Part shown: in pieces, positions 59,375-64,000 of the stretch | How the letters are laid out: each line of letters begins with the position of its first letter | How positions within the stretch are numbered: the stretch's first letter is position 1 | NCBI RefSeq assembly: GCF_011064545.1 | Contig: NZ_JAAMFG010000034.1 | Span: forward strand, 124,001 to 188,000 | Direction: 5' to 3' | Origin: Wenzhouxiangella sp. XN24 | GTDB lineage: Bacteria > Pseudomonadota > Gammaproteobacteria > Steroidobacterales > XN24 | Length of the DNA stretch: 64,000 nt | Translations under genes and position numbers: made by a program | Notes under the pieces: model-generated | The model's input: only the letters and a program-made list of their open reading frames with translations | Databases searched by the model: none | Told to the model about the DNA's origin: nothing

Positions 59375-61342
59375 ATGGAACAGGTCTATCTCACCATCGT
59401 TCTCGCCCCCTTGCTCGCAGCCGTCGTGGTCGGACTGTTCGGTCGGCTGATCGGGCGGACCGGTGCCCATACCCTGACGATCTTCGGCGTGGGACTGTCG
59501 TTCGCGCTTTCCGCGTGGGTGCTCCGCGGGCTGGTGAACGGCACGATCGAGCCGTTCAACGGGACGGTGTACGAATGGGCCGTCGTAGACGGCATTCGCA
59601 TGGAAGTGGGCTTTCTCGTGGACCGGCTCTCGGCGCTGATGATGGCGGTCGTGACCTTCGTCTCCCTGTGCGTCCACGTCTACACCATCGGTTACATGCG
59701 GGACGATCCGGGTTACCAGCGCTTTTTCAGCTACATCTCGCTGTTCACCTTCTCCATGCTGATGCTGGTGATGGCGAACAATTTCCTGCAGTTGTTTTTC
59801 GGCTGGGAGGCCGTCGGTCTCGTCAGTTACCTGCTGATCGGTTTCTGGTTCAAGAAGCCCTCGGCCGTCCACGCCAACATGAAGGCCTTCCTGGTGAACC
59901 GGGTCGGGGATTTCGGCTTCCTGTTGGGCATCGCCGGCGTGCTGTTCTGGTTCGGCAGCCTCGATTACCAGACGGTGTTCGAGCGCGCCCCGGCGCTCGC
60001 CGGGACACAGGTGGAGATCTTCCCGGGGGTGGGCTGGTCGGCGATGACGGTCGTCTGCATCCTGCTGTTCATCGGCGCCATGGGCAAGTCGGCGCAGGTG
60101 CCCCTGCATGTCTGGTTGCCGGACTCGATGGAAGGCCCGACACCGATCTCCGCGCTGATCCACGCCGCGACGATGGTCACGGCGGGCATTTTCATGGTGG
60201 CGCGGATGTCGCCGCTGTTCGAGTTTTCGGCGACGGCCTTGTCGGTGGTGCTCGTGATCGGCGCCACGACGGCGTTGTTCATGGGCCTGCTGGGCATCGT
60301 GCAGAACGACATCAAGCGGGTCGTAGCCTATTCCACACTGTCCCAGCTCGGCTACATGACGGTCGCGCTCGGGGCCTCGGCCTATGCCGCCGGCATGTTC
60401 CACCTTGCCACCCATGCCTTTTTCAAGGCGCTGCTGTTCCTGGCCGCCGGCAGCGTGATCATCGCCATGCACCACGAGCAGGACATCCGCAGGATGGGTG
60501 GGCTGCGGCGCTACCTGCCGATCACCTACTGGACGGCGTTGATCGGCTCGCTGGCGCTCATCGGTTTCCCCGGTTTCTCCGGGTTCTTTTCGAAGGACGC
60601 GATCATCGAGGCCGTGCATCTCGCGGAGCTTCCCGGCGCCGGTTACGCCTATGCCTGCGTCACGGCCGGCGTGTTCATCACGGCCCTGTACAGCTTCCGC
60701 ATGTTCTTCCTCGTGTTTCACGGCAAGGAGCGTTTCGGCGCAGAAACGCGCAGCCACCTTCAAGAGCCCCCGGCCGTGGTGACGGGTCCCCTGGTCCTGC
60801 TTGCCATTCCCTCGATTTTCATCGGCTGGCTGGCGATGGAAGCAGTGTTGTTCGGCGGTTACTTCGGCGACGCGATCCAGGTGTCCCCGGATCGCGACAC
60901 GCTGGCGGCCCTGGCGGCAAAAGGCATCGACAGCCCGACGGCCATGCTGGGCCATGTGCTCGCAGCGCCTGCGTTGTGGCTCTCCCTGGCGGGCGTCGCG
61001 ACGGCCTGGTTCCTGTACCTCCGACGTCCCGAGTTGCCCGGCAGGATCGCCGGCCGCCTCACCCTGGTGAACCGTGTCCTGGAGCGCAAGTACTACTTCG
61101 ACGCCTTCAATGAGCGCGTCCTTGCGCCGCTGGCCCGCGGCACCGGCGGGCTGTTCTGGCGGGCAGGAGACACCGCGCTGATCGACGGCCTGATCGTGAA
61201 CGGCTCGGCGCGGGCGGTGGGCTGGCTGTCCGGCGTCGTGCGCCGCGTGCAGTCCGGCTACCTGTATCACTATGCCTTCGCGATGTTCATCGGCCTTGCG
61301 CTGATGCTCGCCTGGCTCAGCCTCAGCACGACGCAAGGGTAG
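59375..61342 (+). CDS. nuoL: NADH-quinone oxidoreductase subunit L
   Basis: This 655-residue antiporter-like proton pump subunit has about 16 helices. It includes L-F-F-G-W-E-A-V-G-L-V-S-Y, K-S-A-Q-V-P-L-H-V-W-L-P-D-S-M and H-A-A-T-M-V-T-A-G-I-F, and a lateral helix near the C-terminus. It sits at the distal end of the membrane arm. Confidence 0.97.
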   Translation: MEQVYLTIVLAPLLAAVVVGLFGRLIGRTGAHTLTIFGVGLSFALSAWVLRGLVNGTIEPFNGTVYEWAVVDGIRMEVGFLVDRLSALMMAVVTFVSLCVHVYTIGYMRDDPGYQRFFSYISLFTFSMLMLVMANNFLQLFFGWEAVGLVSYLLIGFWFKKPSAVHANMKAFLVNRVGDFGFLLGIAGVLFWFGSLDYQTVFERAPALAGTQVEIFPGVGWSAMTVVCILLFIGAMGKSAQVPLHVWLPDSMEGPTPISALIHAATMVTAGIFMVARMSPLFEFSATALSVVLVIGATTALFMGLLGIVQNDIKRVVAYSTLSQLGYMTVALGASAYAAGMFHLATHAFFKALLFLAAGSVIIAMHHEQDIRRMGGLRRYLPITYWTALIGSLALIGFPGFSGFFSKDAIIEAVHLAELPGAGYAYACVTAGVFITALYSFRMFFLVFHGKERFGAETRSHLQEPPAVVTGPLVLLAIPSIFIGWLAMEAVLFGGYFGDAIQVSPDRDTLAALAAKGIDSPTAMLGHVLAAPALWLSLAGVATAWFLYLRRPELPGRIAGRLTLVNRVLERKYYFDAFNERVLAPLARGTGGLFWRAGDTALIDGLIVNGSARAVGWLSGVVRRVQSGYLYHYAFAMFIGLALMLAWLSLSTTQG

Positions 61343-61351
61343 GGGACCGGA

Positions 61352-62866
61352 ATGCCGACCAACCTGCCGCTGCTGAGCATACTGATCTGGCTGCCCATTC
61401 TCGGCGGACTGCTCGTGCTCGCGGCGGGCGACCGAAGAACGCCCCTCGCGCGGCAACTGGCGTTGGCTGTGGCCTTGCTCACCCTGCTCGCGAGCCTGCC
61501 GCTGTGGATCCGCTTCGACGCGACGACCGCGGCCATGCAGTTCACCGAGCGCGCTGCATGGATTCCGGCTTTCGACGCCTGGTACCACCTCGGCGTGGAC
61601 GGGATCTCCATGCCGCTGATCCTGCTCACGACCTTCATCACCGTGCTGGTGGTGATCGCGGGCTGGCAGAGCATCACCAGCCGCCCGGCACAGTATTTCG
61701 CCGCGTTCCTGATACTCGAAGGCATGATGATCGGCGTCTTCGCGGCCGTCGATGCGCTGCTGTTCTACGTCTTCTGGGAAGCCATGCTGATCCCGATGTT
61801 CATCATCATCGGCATATGGGGCGGGGCACGACGGGTCTACGCGACGCTGAAGTTCTTCCTCTATACCTTCCTCGGGTCCGTGTTCATGCTGGTCTCGCTG
61901 ATCTACCTGCGGGTGGCGAGCGGCTCTTACGACATCCCGACCCTGCACGCATGGCCGCTCGGCATGACGGAGCAGATGCTCATCTTCCTCGCGTTCCTGG
62001 CGGCATTCGCCGTGAAAGTGCCGATGTGGCCGGTGCATACCTGGCTGCCGGATGCCCACGTGGAGGCGCCGACGGGGGGCTCGGTGATCCTGGCGGCCAT
62101 CATGCTGAAAATGGGCGGCTACGGCTTCCTGCGATTCAGCCTGCCGATCACCCCGGATGCCAGCCAGGCGCTCGACTGGCTGATGATCGCGCTGTCGCTC
62201 ATTGCCGTGGTTTATATCGGCTTCGTGGCGCTGGTGCAGAACGACATGAAGAAGCTGATCGCCTATTCGTCGATCGCGCACATGGGTTTCGTGACGCTCG
62301 GGCTGTTCATCGCCTGGCGCATCCTCGACAACACCGGCGCGGCGGAAGGCATCGTCATGGGCCTGCAGGGCGGCATGGTCCAGATGATCTCGCACGGCCT
62401 GATCTCCGGGGCGATGTTCCTTTGCGTGGGGGTGCTTTACGATCGCATGCACAGTCGCGAGATCTCGGCCTATGGCGGTGTGGCGAATACCATGCCCTGG
62501 TTCGCGGCGTTCTTCGTCCTGTTCGCGATGGCCAATGCCGGCCTGCCCGGAACCTCGGGCTTCGTCGGCGAGTTTTTGGTGATTCTCGCGAGCTTCAAGG
62601 CCAACTTCTGGTACGCAGTCCTGGCCGCGACCACGCTGGTGCTCGGCGCCGCGTACACCCTGTGGATGGTGAAGCGGGTGCTCTACGGCGAGGTGGCCAA
62701 CGAGCGCGTCGCCGCGCTTGAGGACATCGGTCGGCGCGAGTTTCTCGTGCTGGGCATACTGGCCGCGGCAGTGCTGCTGCTCGGTCTCTGGCCGGCTCCC
62801 TTAATCGATGCGATGGCCGTCACCCTGCAGGCGCTCGCGGATCACGTGGTGCAGTCCAAGCTATGA
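61352..62866 (+). CDS. nuoM: NADH-quinone oxidoreductase subunit M
   Basis: This 504-residue antiporter-like pump subunit has about 14 helices. It has F-Y-V-F-W-E-A-M-L-I-P-M-F, V-P-M-W-P-V-H-T-W-L-P-D-A-H-V-E-A-P-T and Y-S-S-I-A-H-M-G. It ends in an ATGA overlap with nuoN. Confidence 0.97.
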   Translation: MPTNLPLLSILIWLPILGGLLVLAAGDRRTPLARQLALAVALLTLLASLPLWIRFDATTAAMQFTERAAWIPAFDAWYHLGVDGISMPLILLTTFITVLVVIAGWQSITSRPAQYFAAFLILEGMMIGVFAAVDALLFYVFWEAMLIPMFIIIGIWGGARRVYATLKFFLYTFLGSVFMLVSLIYLRVASGSYDIPTLHAWPLGMTEQMLIFLAFLAAFAVKVPMWPVHTWLPDAHVEAPTGGSVILAAIMLKMGGYGFLRFSLPITPDASQALDWLMIALSLIAVVYIGFVALVQNDMKKLIAYSSIAHMGFVTLGLFIAWRILDNTGAAEGIVMGLQGGMVQMISHGLISGAMFLCVGVLYDRMHSREISAYGGVANTMPWFAAFFVLFAMANAGLPGTSGFVGEFLVILASFKANFWYAVLAATTLVLGAAYTLWMVKRVLYGEVANERVAALEDIGRREFLVLGILAAAVLLLGLWPAPLIDAMAVTLQALADHVVQSKL

Positions 62867-64000
62867 ACGGCATGACTCAATTCGCTCCCGCGACGGCGGA
62901 AATCTTCCTGATGGCGGCGGCTTGTGTCGTGCTGCTGGCCGACCTGTTTCTCGCCCAACGGCATCGGATCGTGACGTACTGGCTGGCGCTGGCCGCGTTG
63001 CTGGGCACGGCGCTTTGCCTCGCCGGTACGGCACCGGAGGGGCGCGTCGTCACGCTCAGCGGCGCCTTCGTCGCGGATCCGCTGTCGCAGCTGCTGAAAC
63101 TGTTCACTTGTGGCGTCGTCGCCGTGACCTTCTTGTATGCGCGGGATTACCTGCGGGCCAGGGACCTGTTCAAGGGGGAATATTTCGTTCTTGGCCTGTT
63201 CGCCACGCTCGGCATATTCGTCATGATCTCGGCGCACAGCATGCTGAGCCTGTATCTCGGCCTGGAACTGATGTCCCTGTCGCTGTATGCGATGGTCGCG
63301 TTCAACCGGGACAGCCCGATGGCGGCCGAGGCGGCCATGAAGTACTTCATTCTCGGTGCCATCGCGACAGGCTGCTTCCTGTATGGCACGTCGATCCTTT
63401 ACGGCGTCACCGGCTCCCTGGACCTGGGTGAAATCGCGCAGCGCGCCGGCGAACTGGACCGCCTTGACATCCATATCCTGGTGGCGCTCTCTTTCATCCT
63501 GGTCGGGGTGGCTTTCAAGTTCGGCGCCGTGCCGTTCCACATGTGGCTGCCCGACGTCTACCAGGGCGCGATCACTCCGGTGACCCTGTTCATCGGTACG
63601 GCCGCGAAGATCGCCTCGCTGGCCATGATCTACCGGGTGCTGGTCGAGGGGCTCGGCGCACTGCATGGCAGCTGGGCGGACATGCTGGCGGTCCTGGCCG
63701 TGTTGTCGATGGCCATCGGCAACATCGTGGCCATCGCCCAGGACAACCTGAAGCGGATGCTCGCCTACTCGACGATTTCCCATGTCGGCTTCATCCTGCT
63801 GGGCATCCTTGCCGGCACGGTCGGGGGGTACGAGGCCGCGATCTATTACACGCTCGCCTACGTGATCATGGCCGGCGCCGCCTTCGGCATGATCATCCTG
63901 CTCAGCCGGCGCGGGTTCGAGGCGGAGGCCATCGACGATTTTCGTGGCCTGAATGCCCGCAGCCCGTGGTTCGCCGCCATCATGCTGATCGTCATGTTCA
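62863..64000 (+). CDS. nuoN: NADH-quinone oxidoreductase subunit N (partial)
   Basis: The first 379 codons of this antiporter-like pump subunit lie in the window; it continues past the right edge (family length about 480). It has L-Y-L-G-L-E-L-M-S-L-S-L-Y, F-G-A-V-P-F-H-M-W-L-P-D-V-Y-Q-G and Y-S-T-I-S-H-V-G-F. It is the last subunit of the nuo operon. Confidence 0.96.
   Translation, partial: MNGMTQFAPATAEIFLMAAACVVLLADLFLAQRHRIVTYWLALAALLGTALCLAGTAPEGRVVTLSGAFVADPLSQLLKLFTCGVVAVTFLYARDYLRARDLFKGEYFVLGLFATLGIFVMISAHSMLSLYLGLELMSLSLYAMVAFNRDSPMAAEAAMKYFILGAIATGCFLYGTSILYGVTGSLDLGEIAQRAGELDRLDIHILVALSFILVGVAFKFGAVPFHMWLPDVYQGAITPVTLFIGTAAKIASLAMIYRVLVEGLGALHGSWADMLAVLAVLSMAIGNIVAIAQDNLKRMLAYSTISHVGFILLGILAGTVGGYEAAIYYTLAYVIMAGAAFGMIILLSRRGFEAEAIDDFRGLNARSPWFAAIMLIVMF

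Noticed and set aside
58850-62452. 1200-codon minus-strand frame over nuoJ-nuoM, rich in His, Gln and Asp
   Set aside because: This is the complement of membrane-protein codons, not a gene.

Overview
The window is ordinary chromosome from a GC-rich gammaproteobacterium. The evidence is the conserved housekeeping order smpB/ssrA, rnfH, bamE, fur, recN, nadK, hrcA-grpE-dnaK-dnaJ, dapB, carAB-greA, yhbY, rlmE-ftsH, folP-glmM-tpiA-secG, tRNA-Leu and a full nuo operon. HrcA together with a sigma-32-type dnaK promoter, and a 14-subunit NuoA-N with NuoC and NuoD separate, suggest a Chromatiales/Xanthomonadales-like lineage, but I cannot assign a genus. No prophage, insertion sequence, CRISPR array or plasmid function was seen. 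No gene-free stretch exceeds 300 bases; the longest are 2524-2820, which holds a Fur box, and 24869-25143, which holds fic operator-like repeats and the ssrA terminator.

Region 1 (1-9862) is a Fur-type heme-iron locus. A TonB-dependent heme receptor and HemP run leftwards, as does a HugZ/HutZ heme oxygenase. Rightwards runs hutW (radical SAM anaerobic heme cleavage), hutX (heme carrier), an NAD(P)-dependent SDR, the hmuTUV heme ABC importer and an IsdG-type monooxygenase. Two Fur-box-like sites control the two directions. Three unrelated heme-opening chemistries are encoded side by side, and the SDR occupies the position of the anaerobilin reductase ChuY.

Region 2 (10058-24868) is accessory. 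It contains an AraC-led five-gene operon of unknown role, a renalase-like FAD oxidase with a TauD-type dioxygenase, and envelope genes (ClsC-like phospholipase D lipoprotein, DUF481 and DUF2057 proteins). A secreted protein combines a TIMP/NTR-like domain with SH3-like domains. A TspO-like protein and an unknown secreted protein follow. Last is a Fic AMP-transferase with a C-terminal winged-helix region, preceded by palindromes repeating every 31 bp.

Region 3 (25099-32355) holds ssrA with a clear intrinsic terminator, smpB, an NSS-family sodium symporter sitting where ratA usually lies, rnfH, bamE, fur, recN and nadK.

Region 4 (32583-50084) holds heat shock, lysine, pyrimidine/arginine, RNA quality-control, proteolysis, folate, cell-wall precursor, glycolysis and secretion genes, ending with tRNA-Leu(GAG). 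Region 5 (50167-64000) is the tightly overlapping nuo operon for respiratory complex I; nuoN runs off the right edge.
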